Below are positions 6,674-15,502 of a DNA stretch of 20,506 bases, in pieces. Each line of letters opens with the position of its first letter. Positions within the stretch are counted from its first letter, which is position 1. Source of the DNA: Deferribacteraceae bacterium UBA1873 (GTDB lineage: Bacteria; Chrysiogenota; Deferribacteres; Deferribacterales; Flexistipitaceae); assembly GCA_002338145.1 (NCBI GenBank), contig DDHP01000074.1:1-20506 (forward strand). The letters run 5' to 3'. The notes under the pieces are model-generated. The model was given only the letters and a program-made list of their open reading frames with translations. It made no database searches and was not told where the DNA came from. The translations under genes were made by a program, and so were the position numbers.

Positions 6674-9600
6674 ATGAGCGGATATACTCATTTATGGGGA
6701 GCTTCGAAGCTTCACTTTCTGAAAAAGACATTTGATAAAAAAAATTCCCTTAAAATTTTGATTGTGGATGATTCATCAGATTTTGAAAAGGTCGTTAATG
6801 AAGCCCGGTTTTTTTTCCCTGAAATGAATCCGGTGGAATTTCCTCCATATTATCAGGAGCCTTTTGAAATGGTGAGGGTATTGCCGGAAATTTTCACAAA
6901 ACGAATAGATGCACTTGTTGCTGTTATCAATGAAAGGACATCCATGGTTGTTACAACACCTTACGCTCTATTGAAAAAACTGCCGCCTGTGGATGTTTTG
7001 CTCTCATCTATAATTGATTTTTCTCCCGGAACGGAGATTACCAGGCAGGAGCTTGAGTACTATTTGGATATTTTGGGGTTTGTAAATGTTGAGATAGTGG
7101 ATGGTGTAGGTGAGTATGCATTCAGAGGGGATATCCTTGATATAATGCCACCTGGATATGATTTGCCTGTAAGGATGGAATTTTTTGATGATGAAGTTGA
7201 AAGTATATATACATATAAACCTGAAACCCAAAGAAAATACAGCGAAATAGAGCAATTCAGCTTAATGCCGGCAACTGAAGCTATATTTGAAACCGAAGAA
7301 CTGGAAAAGGCTCTTGAAGGCAGAAGAGAATATGAAAATGTTCAGCTTTTTGGCAAGTTTGCCGGATTTCACTGGTTTGCTCCGTTAATTTACAATCAGA
7401 TGGCTTCTTTTTTTGATTATATAAAAAGTGATTTTGAAATTTTTTACCTTTCTGAAGCTTATAAGAATGTTCTTGAAAATTTTTACGGCTGGTTGTCCAA
7501 TGAAGCGGAGAGCAAAAGCGAAACACTGATAATGGACAATTTTTTGGAAAGAAAGCAGGTCTCAAATCTGTTTGAACAGAAGCTTATACAGCTGGTGGAA
7601 ATAGAAACTACGGATGAGTTGGAAAAAACCTCCTATGGAAGTCCAAAAATCAAGCTCAGTCAGTCAAAAAATATTTACGAATCCCTGGATAAATTTTTTC
7701 AAACGTTACAGGAGTTGATATCAAAAAAAATCAGTGTTGTGGCTTCTGTGGGCAGTGACAAATTTTATAATCTTCTTACCCAGTTTGCTGTGGATTATGA
7801 TATCTCCTACCTTAATATTAAAAGTTTTGAAGAAATAAAAGGGCCTGCTTTTTATATATTCAGAAACAGTATAACAGGTGGCTTTATAGATAGTGAGTCA
7901 GGTATTGCTGTTTTTTCTGATGAGGACATTTTCGGTTTTGCTAAAAAGAGAAAGAAGTCCAGGCATAAAGACGTTTTTAAAACGTCACTTTCTGATTTAT
8001 CTGCAGGAGACTATATAGTACATGTTGACTATGGTATAGGAATATTCAGAGGATTGGTACATAAGTTTATAGGCGGGATTGAATCGGATTTTCTTGAGCT
8101 GGAATACGATAAAGGTGAATTGCTTTATGTTCCGCTGGAATCGATAAATCTTATTCAGAAATATGTTGGATCCGGGGATTCAGCTCCGAAAGTGCACAGT
8201 CTTCAAAGTGCAAAATGGAGTAAGCTTAAGAGCCAGGCTAAAAAAAGTGCAAAAAAGCTGGCTATGGATTTGCTAAAATTATATGCCGAGAGAAAAGCTC
8301 TGGAAGGTTATGCATTTACCGGTGACGGCGAAATTCTAAGGGAACTGGAGAACAGTTTTATCTATGAAGAAACTGAAGATCAGCTCTCTGCAATCCTGGA
8401 TGTGTATAATGATATGCAGTCCAGATTTCCTATGGAAAGGCTTGTTTGCGGGGATGTTGGGTTTGGTAAGACAGAAGTTGCCATTAGAGCGGCAGGTAAA
8501 GCTGTATCCTCTGGTAAACAGGTTGCAGTTTTGGCGCCTACGACGGTATTGACAAGACAGCATTATGAATCCTTTTTGGAGCGTTTTGAGGGATTACCTG
8601 TGAATATTGACTATGTAAGCCGAATGAAAAATTCATCTGAAATTAAAAAAACTCTTAAAAGAGTCGACGATGGTGATGTGGATATTTTGATAGGTACTCA
8701 CAGGTTGCTTTCACCCGATGTACATTTTAAAGATCTTGGGCTTTTGATTATCGATGAAGAACAAAGGTTCGGAGTGGCTCATAAGGAAAAAATAAGTAAT
8801 TTGCGCAACAACATAGATGTTCTTACCCTAACGGCTACGCCTATCCCGAGAACATTGCAGCTTTCTGTTTCCGGGATAAGGGATATCAGTGTTATTGAAA
8901 CACCTCCTGAGGACAGATTACCGGTGGTAACTAAGGTGGTGAAACAGGATCAGGATGTTGGTAAAGCGGTTTTGCATGAGATGAAACGTGGTGGGCAGGT
9001 TTATTTTTTGCATAATAATGTGAAAGATATAGAAAATATAGCTGCATGGGTTAAATCTATGGTACCTCACGCCAAAGTGGATATAGCTCATGGTCAGATG
9101 TCCGCAGCAAAGCTGGAAAAAACATTGATGAATTTTTACCAGGGACAAACGGATGTATTGGTTTGTACCACCATAATAGAAAACGGTGTTGATATTCCGA
9201 ATGCCAACACCATTATTGTTAATTCGGCAGGCAATTTCGGCTTGGCGCAGCTGTATCAGCTAAAGGGGAGAGTAGGGCGGTCTGCCAAGAGAGGTTACTG
9301 TTATTTGGTTGTGGATAATTTTGAGTCATTGAATGATATTGCAAAAAAAAGACTGCAGATTATTCAGCAACTTTCGGAATTGGGCAGTGGTTTTAAGATA
9401 GCTTCTTATGATTTGCAGCTCAGAGGTGCCGGAGATTTGCTGGGCGCTGAACAGTCAGGTTTTGTGACAAATATAGGCTACGAGTTGTATTTGCAAATGG
9501 TTCATGATGCGGTTAAAGAGCTGCAGGGTAAAGGGGAGGCAAAACGGGAAGTGGAGGTTCAATCCAATATTTCCTATTATATTCCGGCTGAATATGTATC

Positions 9601-10003
9601 AAACCCGGAAGTTCGTATGAATTATTATAACCGTATGGCTTCTGTAAGCTCGGAAGGCGATATAGAAAGTTTCAAAGAGGAGTTAAGAGGTATATATGGA
9701 GAGTTACCTCCTTCCGTGGAAAATCTGCTTAATATCTTTTACCTAAAAAATCTGGCATCCCATTGTAATATAAAAAAAATGACTTTACTGGAGAAGAAAA
9801 TCAAATTACTGTTTGATGAAAACGTCACCCTTGATCCTGCCAATATTTTGGATATTATCAAAGAGTTGGATCTCAAAGCGAGCTTTCCTTCTGAGTATGA
9901 GATAAGTATTGTGGACAGTGAAGGGGGGATAATTTGCAAAGGGAAGTCTTTTCTTGGTAAATTGAAGGATATTTTTAATACAGAGAAGTTATATGCCGGT
10001 TAA
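6674..10003 (+). CDS. mfd: Transcription-repair coupling factor Mfd
   Basis: At 1109 residues this is near the usual Mfd length. Mfd removes RNA polymerase stalled at DNA damage and recruits UvrA for excision repair. In order: an N-terminal UvrB-like region (about 1-330), a linker, the RNA polymerase interaction domain (about 440-515, starting GDYIVHVDYGIGIF), a RecG-like translocase (about 540-900) and the C-terminal D7 region (to 1109). Walker A is GDVGFGKT (593-600), the DEEQ box is Asp694-Gln697, and TATPIPRTLQ is motif III. The ATG is 1 bp after the rfaE2 stop, with only a weak ribosome site, so translation is probably coupled. Its end overlaps the next gene by 11 bp. Confidence 0.98.
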   Translation: MSGYTHLWGASKLHFLKKTFDKKNSLKILIVDDSSDFEKVVNEARFFFPEMNPVEFPPYYQEPFEMVRVLPEIFTKRIDALVAVINERTSMVVTTPYALLKKLPPVDVLLSSIIDFSPGTEITRQELEYYLDILGFVNVEIVDGVGEYAFRGDILDIMPPGYDLPVRMEFFDDEVESIYTYKPETQRKYSEIEQFSLMPATEAIFETEELEKALEGRREYENVQLFGKFAGFHWFAPLIYNQMASFFDYIKSDFEIFYLSEAYKNVLENFYGWLSNEAESKSETLIMDNFLERKQVSNLFEQKLIQLVEIETTDELEKTSYGSPKIKLSQSKNIYESLDKFFQTLQELISKKISVVASVGSDKFYNLLTQFAVDYDISYLNIKSFEEIKGPAFYIFRNSITGGFIDSESGIAVFSDEDIFGFAKKRKKSRHKDVFKTSLSDLSAGDYIVHVDYGIGIFRGLVHKFIGGIESDFLELEYDKGELLYVPLESINLIQKYVGSGDSAPKVHSLQSAKWSKLKSQAKKSAKKLAMDLLKLYAERKALEGYAFTGDGEILRELENSFIYEETEDQLSAILDVYNDMQSRFPMERLVCGDVGFGKTEVAIRAAGKAVSSGKQVAVLAPTTVLTRQHYESFLERFEGLPVNIDYVSRMKNSSEIKKTLKRVDDGDVDILIGTHRLLSPDVHFKDLGLLIIDEEQRFGVAHKEKISNLRNNIDVLTLTATPIPRTLQLSVSGIRDISVIETPPEDRLPVVTKVVKQDQDVGKAVLHEMKRGGQVYFLHNNVKDIENIAAWVKSMVPHAKVDIAHGQMSAAKLEKTLMNFYQGQTDVLVCTTIIENGVDIPNANTIIVNSAGNFGLAQLYQLKGRVGRSAKRGYCYLVVDNFESLNDIAKKRLQIIQQLSELGSGFKIASYDLQLRGAGDLLGAEQSGFVTNIGYELYLQMVHDAVKELQGKGEAKREVEVQSNISYYIPAEYVSNPEVRMNYYNRMASVSSEGDIESFKEELRGIYGELPPSVENLLNIFYLKNLASHCNIKKMTLLEKKIKLLFDENVTLDPANILDIIKELDLKASFPSEYEISIVDSEGGIICKGKSFLGKLKDIFNTEKLYAG

Positions 10004-11006
10004 AAAAAATATAAGTATAAAAAGATTGTTAATTAGTATTATTTGCATCCTTTTGATTTTGTCAGCGGGTTGTGATCGTAATGGCAATAGGGACGAATTA
10101 GAGAATAAAAAAGATATTTCTGTAAATGGCAAAAACCCTGTCGTGGTTATCAATAATGATAACTATTACGTGGAAGATATTATAAACTATGCTTATTATA
10201 CTATTATTGAAATGGCAGAAGAAAATATCGATAATCCGAAAATAAAGAATGAGATAATAAAAAATTTTGTAAATCACAAATTGATGTTGAAGGAAGCAAA
10301 AAAAAATGGCATCAGTGTAAAAAAATATAAAGTGGAGCAAGTGCTGGAAAATTTCAAAACAGCTTTCGGTAAAGAAAATCTTAGCACTTATACCAATAGA
10401 GCTGTTCTTGATGTAGACAGACTTAGAAATCTTATAGAAGAGCAGCTTATAATACAAAAATTTCTTAGTAGTAAGGTTAGCGGTATTGAGATAAAAGAGG
10501 AAGATATCAGGGATTACTATGATGAATATATAAAACAGTACGAAGGTGTTACCCTTTATCATATATATCATCTTGTAACCAGAGATAAAAAAACTGCAGA
10601 TCAGGCCAGAGCTATGATGAGACAAAGAACACCTTTTCGTGAAGTTGCTGAAAAATATTCTGTGGGCCCTGCGGGCAAAGAAGGTGGGGATCTTGGTTAC
10701 ATAGATATTACCAATTATCCGGAACCTTTTCATGTAGTGGAAAATATGCGAATAGGAACGGTAAGTAATGTTATAAAATCCGATTACGGCTATCATATAT
10801 TTAAATTAGTGGATATTCAGAAAAATGTACGTCCGGATTTTGATGAAATCAAAAGTAAACTTTATTCCGAGCTTTTCATCATTAAACATGATGAAGTGGT
10901 GGACAATCTAACAAAGGAGCTGAGATCCAATGCGAAAATTACTGTTTTTGATAATATTAGTTTTAATATCCATGACTCATCCCTCAGAATCGAGGATAAT
11001 CAATAA
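9993..11006 (+). CDS. Parvulin-type peptidylprolyl isomerase lipoprotein (PrsA/SurA-like)
   Basis: This 337-residue protein is a likely lipidated periplasmic foldase. A hydrophobic signal at residues 11-26 ends in lipobox LSAGC with Cys27. A SurA/PrsA N-terminal helical chaperone region (about 50-175) precedes one parvulin domain (about 183-275, with EVAEKYSVGPAGKEGGDLGYI and a closing GYHIFKLVD). Such proteins catalyse proline isomerisation and chaperone outer-membrane or secreted proteins. The start ATG overlaps the end of mfd by 11 bp, with GAGAAG as ribosome site. Its last 77 bp overlap the next foldase gene. The coding sequence is markedly AT-rich, especially at the N-terminal end. Confidence 0.9.
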   Translation: MPVKKNISIKRLLISIICILLILSAGCDRNGNRDELENKKDISVNGKNPVVVINNDNYYVEDIINYAYYTIIEMAEENIDNPKIKNEIIKNFVNHKLMLKEAKKNGISVKKYKVEQVLENFKTAFGKENLSTYTNRAVLDVDRLRNLIEEQLIIQKFLSSKVSGIEIKEEDIRDYYDEYIKQYEGVTLYHIYHLVTRDKKTADQARAMMRQRTPFREVAEKYSVGPAGKEGGDLGYIDITNYPEPFHVVENMRIGTVSNVIKSDYGYHIFKLVDIQKNVRPDFDEIKSKLYSELFIIKHDEVVDNLTKELRSNAKITVFDNISFNIHDSSLRIEDNQ

Positions 11007-11847
11007 AATCCTTGCTGTTGTGGGTGACAAAGTTATTACGCAATATGAAGTGGAGTCTTTTAATCCTTCAAGGGTGAAAGAAATATACGCAATGGAAAAC
11101 GAAGAAAAACGTGAAGAAGTTCTCCAAGAGTACTACAAAAATATTTTGGATTTTCTTGTGGAACAGTATACTATTGAAATAGCTGCTGAGCGGGAAGGAG
11201 TGGTTGTTGAAGATTCAGAGGTGGAAAGTGCTGTCAACGATGTACTGAATCAAAACAATATAACGTTGGAGCAGTTGAAAGGAGCTTTGGAAGAAAGGGG
11301 CATGACACTTGCGAAATATAAATGGCAGATACGAATGGATATCCTGAGATCCAGAATTATGAGCAAAATAATTTCCCCTATGGTGGTCATTACCGATGCG
11401 GATGTTAAAAAATATATAAACAGTCATGAAAGCGAATTAGACCTTATGGATACCTATGAACTGAGAATGATTGAGGTAAAGAGCAAAGAAAAGCTTGAAG
11501 AGGTCAAAAAATTTTTGAGGGAAAACTCTTTTTCTGATGCTGCCATAAAATATTCAGAAGCTCCAAATGCCAAATCAGGTGGTTATGTGGGAACTGTCGG
11601 ACTGAATCAGGTGAGTGAAGATATTGCAGAGCATCTGAAAGATGCTAATGCAGGAGATATGTTCACAGTGAAAAGAGAGGATAGTTTTCAGTTGTTTTTG
11701 GTTGAGTCATTTTACAGTAAATATCATGTACCGGAAGAGAAGAGAAAGGAAATCGAAGATAAAATAAGAGAAGAAAAAATCGCAAAAATATATGAAAATT
11801 GGCTTCAGGAACATAAAAAAACGATATACACCAAATATTATCACTAA
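10930..11847 (+). CDS. SurA-like periplasmic chaperone/peptidylprolyl isomerase
   Basis: The 305-residue product has a Sec-type signal peptide (about residues 1-21) and then the SurA hallmark RIINKILAVVGDKVIT. The SurA N-terminal chaperone domain covers about 22-160. A single parvulin-like domain runs about 174-260 (FSDAAIKYSEAPNAKSGGYVG). SurA of E. coli has two parvulin domains and is longer, so this is a short single-domain form. It should help fold outer-membrane proteins in the periplasm. The ATG lies inside the preceding gene, preceded by AGGAG (10915-10919), which supports the 77 bp overlap being real. The two adjacent foldases probably work on related clients. Confidence 0.9.
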   Translation: MRKLLFLIILVLISMTHPSESRIINKILAVVGDKVITQYEVESFNPSRVKEIYAMENEEKREEVLQEYYKNILDFLVEQYTIEIAAEREGVVVEDSEVESAVNDVLNQNNITLEQLKGALEERGMTLAKYKWQIRMDILRSRIMSKIISPMVVITDADVKKYINSHESELDLMDTYELRMIEVKSKEKLEEVKKFLRENSFSDAAIKYSEAPNAKSGGYVGTVGLNQVSEDIAEHLKDANAGDMFTVKREDSFQLFLVESFYSKYHVPEEKRKEIEDKIREEKIAKIYENWLQEHKKTIYTKYYH

Positions 11848-11921
11848 AGTTAATTGTTGATTTTTTTGGAGTATGTTTTATTTTGTCTTATCAAACATAA
11901 ATAGAAAAGTGGAGGCAGAAT

Positions 11922-13562
11922 ATATTATACGGTTACACTGAAAGCTTAAGAGCAACACAGATCAAGCGTCTGGAAAAACTTGATAAACGAAAAAGTAAAA
12001 CTTCAACAATAATTTCCAATGATTTGATAAAAAACGTGGCATCATTATCCAGGGAAATAGGCCAGCAAGTAGGTCTTTTAATAGACAGAAATAATACAAT
12101 ACAGTACGTTCTTGTGGGCACTAACAGGGAAGTTCTTATCCCTAAATTACATAGGTTTGCCCTTGTCCCGGGAAAGTTGAGGGGATTGCGTCTTGTACAT
12201 ACACATCTATACGGTGAGAAAATAGATGATGATGATTTGACTGACCTGGCTTTGTTGCGTCTTGATTCTGTCTCAGCTCTGCCGGTGAATGAAGAGGGAG
12301 TCCCACAGTCGTTGTATACTGCCTATATTATGCCTCCTGGCTCTGAAAAAAGTTATGAATTTTTCACTGACTTTGACCCTTACGACCAGAAAATAGATTA
12401 TCAGGAGTTTGTAAAATCTCTTGAAAACGAAATAGAAAATAAAACAAAGCAACTTCACGAAGTCAGGCAGTACGACAGTGCCATACTTATAGGTGTTTAT
12501 CCCGGCAAATTCGAAGCTTACGAATCTATGGCTGAACTAAAGGAACTGGCTGCAAGCTCCAAAATAGAAGTAATGGATTCTTTTTTTCAAATAAAGAAAA
12601 AGCCTAATCCCAAATATATCGTGGGTTCCGGGAAACTTAAAGAGATTGTTATAAAGGCTTTATCAAACGGGGTGGATTATCTCATTTTTGATAATCCACT
12701 GTCTCCGGCTCAGGCAAAATCGATTGCAAATTTTACAGAACTGAAAGTTATTGACAGGACCCAGGTGATTTTGGACATTTTTGCTGCCAGAGCCAAGTCG
12801 AATGAAGGCAAACTCCGGGTTGAATTGGCTCAACTGGAGCATATATTGCCTAAACTCAGTGCCCGTGACGATTCTCTTTCCAGACTTACAGGTGGTATAG
12901 GAGGAAGAGGTCCTGGGGAAACAAAGCTGGAGGTGGACAGAAGGAGGATTAACGATCGTATTGCTTTTTTGAATAGAAAGTTAAAGCAGATAGAAAAAAC
13001 AAGAAACACGCAGAAAAACAGAAGGCTTAAAAATAATATCCCAATAGTTTCCATAATTGGATATACAAATGCAGGTAAATCCACTCTGTTGAATACGTTG
13101 ACATATTGTAACACATATTCAGACAATCTTATGTTTGCTACACTGGATACCAGTTCCAAAAGAATTAGGTTTCCCAGAGAAAAGGATGTTATAATTACCG
13201 ATACAGTAGGTTTCATAAGAGATCTCCCCAAAGGTCTGAAAGGGGCATTTAAATCGACTTTGGAAGAGCTTGAGGATTCAGATCTTTTGGTTGAAGTGGT
13301 AGATGCTTCGAATGCCCGATATAAAAAACATATGGAATCGGTTTACGAAATTATTTCTGAATTGAATATAAGTGATAAACCGATGGTTACTGTTTTTAAT
13401 AAGATTGATAAGCTTAGTGAAGAAGAAATTCAGGAAATTGAGCGAGAATTTCCTGAAGCTATTCTCATATCAGCATTATATAATGACACCCTGAATGAAT
13501 TGTTAAAACGTATACAGTCTGTTTTGTTTCAGGAAGGTAAGGAAGTTCTTTTCGGTGTTTAA
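11922..13562 (+). CDS. hflX: Ribosome-associated GTPase HflX, apparent AUA start
   Basis: HflX is a GTPase that binds the large ribosomal subunit and, in studied bacteria, splits stalled ribosomes under stress. The 546-residue form has the long N-terminal region (LYGYTESLRATQIKRLEKL, then SREIGQQVGLLIDR), the HflX domain with GGIGGRGPGETKLE, and the G domain: G1 GYTNAGKS (380-387), G3 DTVGF (427-431), G4 NKID (493-496). No ATG, GTG or TTG lies in frame at the expected N-terminus. The ATA at 11922 sits 6 bases after a perfect GGAGG (11911-11915), and the residues L-Y-G that open related proteins follow it directly. The next in-frame canonical start, TTG at 12024, has no ribosome site and would delete 34 conserved residues. 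An in-frame stop at 11898-11900 limits the upstream extent. A base error (ATG read as ATA) is the alternative. Confidence 0.93.
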   Translation: MLYGYTESLRATQIKRLEKLDKRKSKTSTIISNDLIKNVASLSREIGQQVGLLIDRNNTIQYVLVGTNREVLIPKLHRFALVPGKLRGLRLVHTHLYGEKIDDDDLTDLALLRLDSVSALPVNEEGVPQSLYTAYIMPPGSEKSYEFFTDFDPYDQKIDYQEFVKSLENEIENKTKQLHEVRQYDSAILIGVYPGKFEAYESMAELKELAASSKIEVMDSFFQIKKKPNPKYIVGSGKLKEIVIKALSNGVDYLIFDNPLSPAQAKSIANFTELKVIDRTQVILDIFAARAKSNEGKLRVELAQLEHILPKLSARDDSLSRLTGGIGGRGPGETKLEVDRRRINDRIAFLNRKLKQIEKTRNTQKNRRLKNNIPIVSIIGYTNAGKSTLLNTLTYCNTYSDNLMFATLDTSSKRIRFPREKDVIITDTVGFIRDLPKGLKGAFKSTLEELEDSDLLVEVVDASNARYKKHMESVYEIISELNISDKPMVTVFNKIDKLSEEEIQEIEREFPEAILISALYNDTLNELLKRIQSVLFQEGKEVLFGV

Positions 13563-13910
13563 TCATTTCCTGTTTGCAAAATAATCTTCCAAAAAAGGTA
13601 CAATTTCATCTTTCTTTATGTAAAAGTCAAAATTTTTTAATGATTTGTTCTCCACCATTTCAGAGTGCCCTGTGCTAAGGGCTGTTGATATTTCAGGATA
13701 ATGTGATTTTACATAGCTGCTCAGTTGCAAACCGTTTCCATCAGGGAGTGTGTAATCTATTATGATAAGGTCTATATTTTTTTCAGAGTTTAGTTTATTT
13801 TTTGCTTCTGCAAGGTTTTCGGCATAAACAAAATTAAAACGGAACTTTTTTGAAAGTATGGTAAAAATTTTAAAAAAGTCTTTTTCATCATCAACAAGCA
13901 TAAGCTTCAT
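13563..13910 (-). CDS. Stand-alone response regulator receiver protein
   Basis: This 115-residue protein is a single CheY-like receiver domain with no output domain. The acidic pair is Asp7-Asp8, the phosphorylation site is Asp52 in IIIDYTLPDGNG, the switch residue is probably Thr80 (STGH), and the conserved lysine is Lys99. It would be phosphorylated by a histidine kinase and act through protein contact. No kinase gene is near. Its stop codon abuts the hflX stop with no gap, tail to tail. GGTGGG upstream of the ATG serves as ribosome site. It diverges from lolA with 62 bp between the starts. The target pathway cannot be told from sequence. Confidence 0.88.
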   Translation of the reverse strand: MKLMLVDDEKDFFKIFTILSKKFRFNFVYAENLAEAKNKLNSEKNIDLIIIDYTLPDGNGLQLSSYVKSHYPEISTALSTGHSEMVENKSLKNFDFYIKKDEIVPFLEDYFANRK

Positions 13911-13912
13911 AG

Positions 13913-13939
13913 TTTACACCCACCAGTTTTTAGTATAAA
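13913..13939 (+). promoter_or_regulatory. Possible promoter for lolA-lpxK
   Basis: TTTACA (13913-13918) and TATAAA (13934-13939) each match consensus at 5 of 6 bases, with a short 15 bp spacer. Transcription would begin near 13946, upstream of the lolA Shine-Dalgarno at 13961-13967. Confidence 0.4.
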
Positions 13940-13972
13940 AGATGTTACAAATATATACATAAGGAGGTTTCT

Positions 13973-14578
13973 GTGACAAGAAATTCTTTAATTTTTTCTG
14001 TAATTTTTGCATTACTTTTTCTAAACTCTGCTTTGGCCTATGATTTTAATGAAATAATAAAAAGGCTTGAAGATATAGATACCGTTGAAGCGGGTTTTCA
14101 ACAGGTAACAGAGATAAAGGGGTTTGGAGAAGATTCTTATTCCGGAAAAGTTTATCTGGAAAATGGTAAAAGGGTTTTGTGGGATTATAATGAACCTTAC
14201 GATCAGTATTATCTTTTTACAAAGGACAGCATGGAATACTATGACAGTTCGACTGAACAGCTTATTAAACAGGATGCCAGCGGCAGCGGTGGTAATAATA
14301 TTGTTTTCAAGCTTTTGGTGGACATTTCTGCAATAAAAGATGCATTTGAAATTTCCCATGTATCTGGTGATACCTTTAAGCTGATACCCAAAACTGACGT
14401 GGGCCTTCAATTTATAAAAATAACTTTCAGCAGTAAATATATTGAAAAAATTCACAGCCTTGATGATAAAGGTAATTATACTACTATTAAATTTGAAGAC
14501 GTAAAAATCAATTCTGATATTCCGGAGGAAAAATTTTTGCCGGATGTGCCTTTGGGTACTGAAATTTTTAACTATTAA
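13973..14578 (+). CDS. lolA: Outer-membrane lipoprotein carrier protein LolA
   Basis: LolA carries lipoproteins across the periplasm from LolCDE to the outer membrane. The 201-residue product has a signal peptide (residues 1-22, ending NSALA), then the LolA fold: TVEAGFQQVTEIKGFGEDSY near the N-terminus, then YSGKVYLENGKRVLWDYNEP, which is the typical hydrophobic-cavity strand region. The start is GTG at 13973, with an ideal AAGGAGG (13961-13967) upstream. lpxK follows 2 bp after its stop, so the two outer-membrane genes are cotranscribed. LolB is commonly absent outside Beta- and Gammaproteobacteria; none is seen here. Confidence 0.92.
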   Translation: MTRNSLIFSVIFALLFLNSALAYDFNEIIKRLEDIDTVEAGFQQVTEIKGFGEDSYSGKVYLENGKRVLWDYNEPYDQYYLFTKDSMEYYDSSTEQLIKQDASGSGGNNIVFKLLVDISAIKDAFEISHVSGDTFKLIPKTDVGLQFIKITFSSKYIEKIHSLDDKGNYTTIKFEDVKINSDIPEEKFLPDVPLGTEIFNY

Positions 14579-14580
14579 AT

Positions 14581-15483
14581 ATGTGCAAAATAATTTCAGT
14601 AGGCAATATTTCATTAGGGGGAACGGGAAAGACACCTTTTTGTATATTCCTAGCGGAGAAGCTTTTAAATGACGGGGCCAGAGTATGTATTTTATCCAGG
14701 GGCTACAAAGGTAAAATCGGTTTAGATACCCATATAGTTCATGATGGAAGTAACTTCTTGCTTAACCCTTCTGATGCAGCGGATGAGCCTTTTTTGATTG
14801 CTTCAAAACTTAAGAAAGCATGCGTAATAACCGGCAAAAACCGTTGTAAGAGTTTTAATACTGCAAAAAAAGTCTTTAATCCTGATTATGTGATTTTGGA
14901 TGATGGTTTTCAGCACAGGAGGATGGGCAGAGATATTGATATTGTGCTGATAGATCACTCCAATCCGTTATCAACAGGCTTTATTTTCCCCTTCGGATAT
15001 CTGCGGGAACGTCCGAAATCACTGAGCAAAGCGGATATTATTGTTTTCACCAGAGCTGAAAATTGTAAGGTACCTGAAAAAGTTACCAAATATATTTCGG
15101 ATAAACCAGTTTTTTTCTCAAATACGAAAATAGACGGATTTTATTTACAGGGTAGAATGGTTGATGAAAATTTTTTGAATGATTCAACGTTTTTTCTGTT
15201 TTCCGGGATTGCATCCAACAGGAATTTTTTTAATATGATTTGTAATACAAATATTTCAGTTAAAGGAAAGAAGTTTTATTCCGACCATCATTTTTACAGT
15301 GAAAGGGATTTTAACAGTCTTATCGATAAGAAAAAGAAATCGGGGGCTGATTTTTTCCTTACAACGGAAAAAGACTATGTGAAACTACCTGAATACATGA
15401 AAGAACAGACTGTTTGTCTTCAGATTTCTTTGACAATTGATAACGAAAAAGGTTTCTGGGATACTTTATTTGATAAACTGTAA
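14581..15483 (+). CDS. lpxK: Tetraacyldisaccharide 4'-kinase LpxK, short N-terminus
   Basis: LpxK phosphorylates the 4' position of the lipid A disaccharide at the inner face of the inner membrane. This 300-residue form opens almost at the P-loop, VGNISLGGTGKTP (residues 7-19), followed by LSRGYKGK and the catalytic DDGFQHRRMGRD (from Asp107). LRERPKSLSKADIIVFTR and SGIASNRNF are also typical. Most LpxK proteins carry roughly 40-50 extra N-terminal residues with a membrane-associating helix. Here an in-frame stop at 14569-14571 excludes an upstream extension. The ATG is 2 bp after lolA with no clear ribosome site, so it is probably translated by coupling. Confidence 0.92.
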   Translation: MCKIISVGNISLGGTGKTPFCIFLAEKLLNDGARVCILSRGYKGKIGLDTHIVHDGSNFLLNPSDAADEPFLIASKLKKACVITGKNRCKSFNTAKKVFNPDYVILDDGFQHRRMGRDIDIVLIDHSNPLSTGFIFPFGYLRERPKSLSKADIIVFTRAENCKVPEKVTKYISDKPVFFSNTKIDGFYLQGRMVDENFLNDSTFFLFSGIASNRNFFNMICNTNISVKGKKFYSDHHFYSERDFNSLIDKKKKSGADFFLTTEKDYVKLPEYMKEQTVCLQISLTIDNEKGFWDTLFDKL

Positions 15484-15502
15484 TGTCTCCGAAGGAGAAA
15501 CG

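Noticed and set aside
10098..10796. Long minus-strand frame of 232 codons inside the parvulin lipoprotein gene
   Set aside because: Its composition is the complement of an AT-rich coding sequence, with runs of Phe, Ile and Tyr, no ribosome site and no family resemblance.
12024..12026. TTG 12024 as the hflX start
   Set aside because: No ribosome site is present and 34 conserved N-terminal residues would be lost.
14021..14635. Minus-strand frame of 204 codons opposite lolA
   Set aside because: It is antisense to a well-supported gene and shows no domain or ribosome site.
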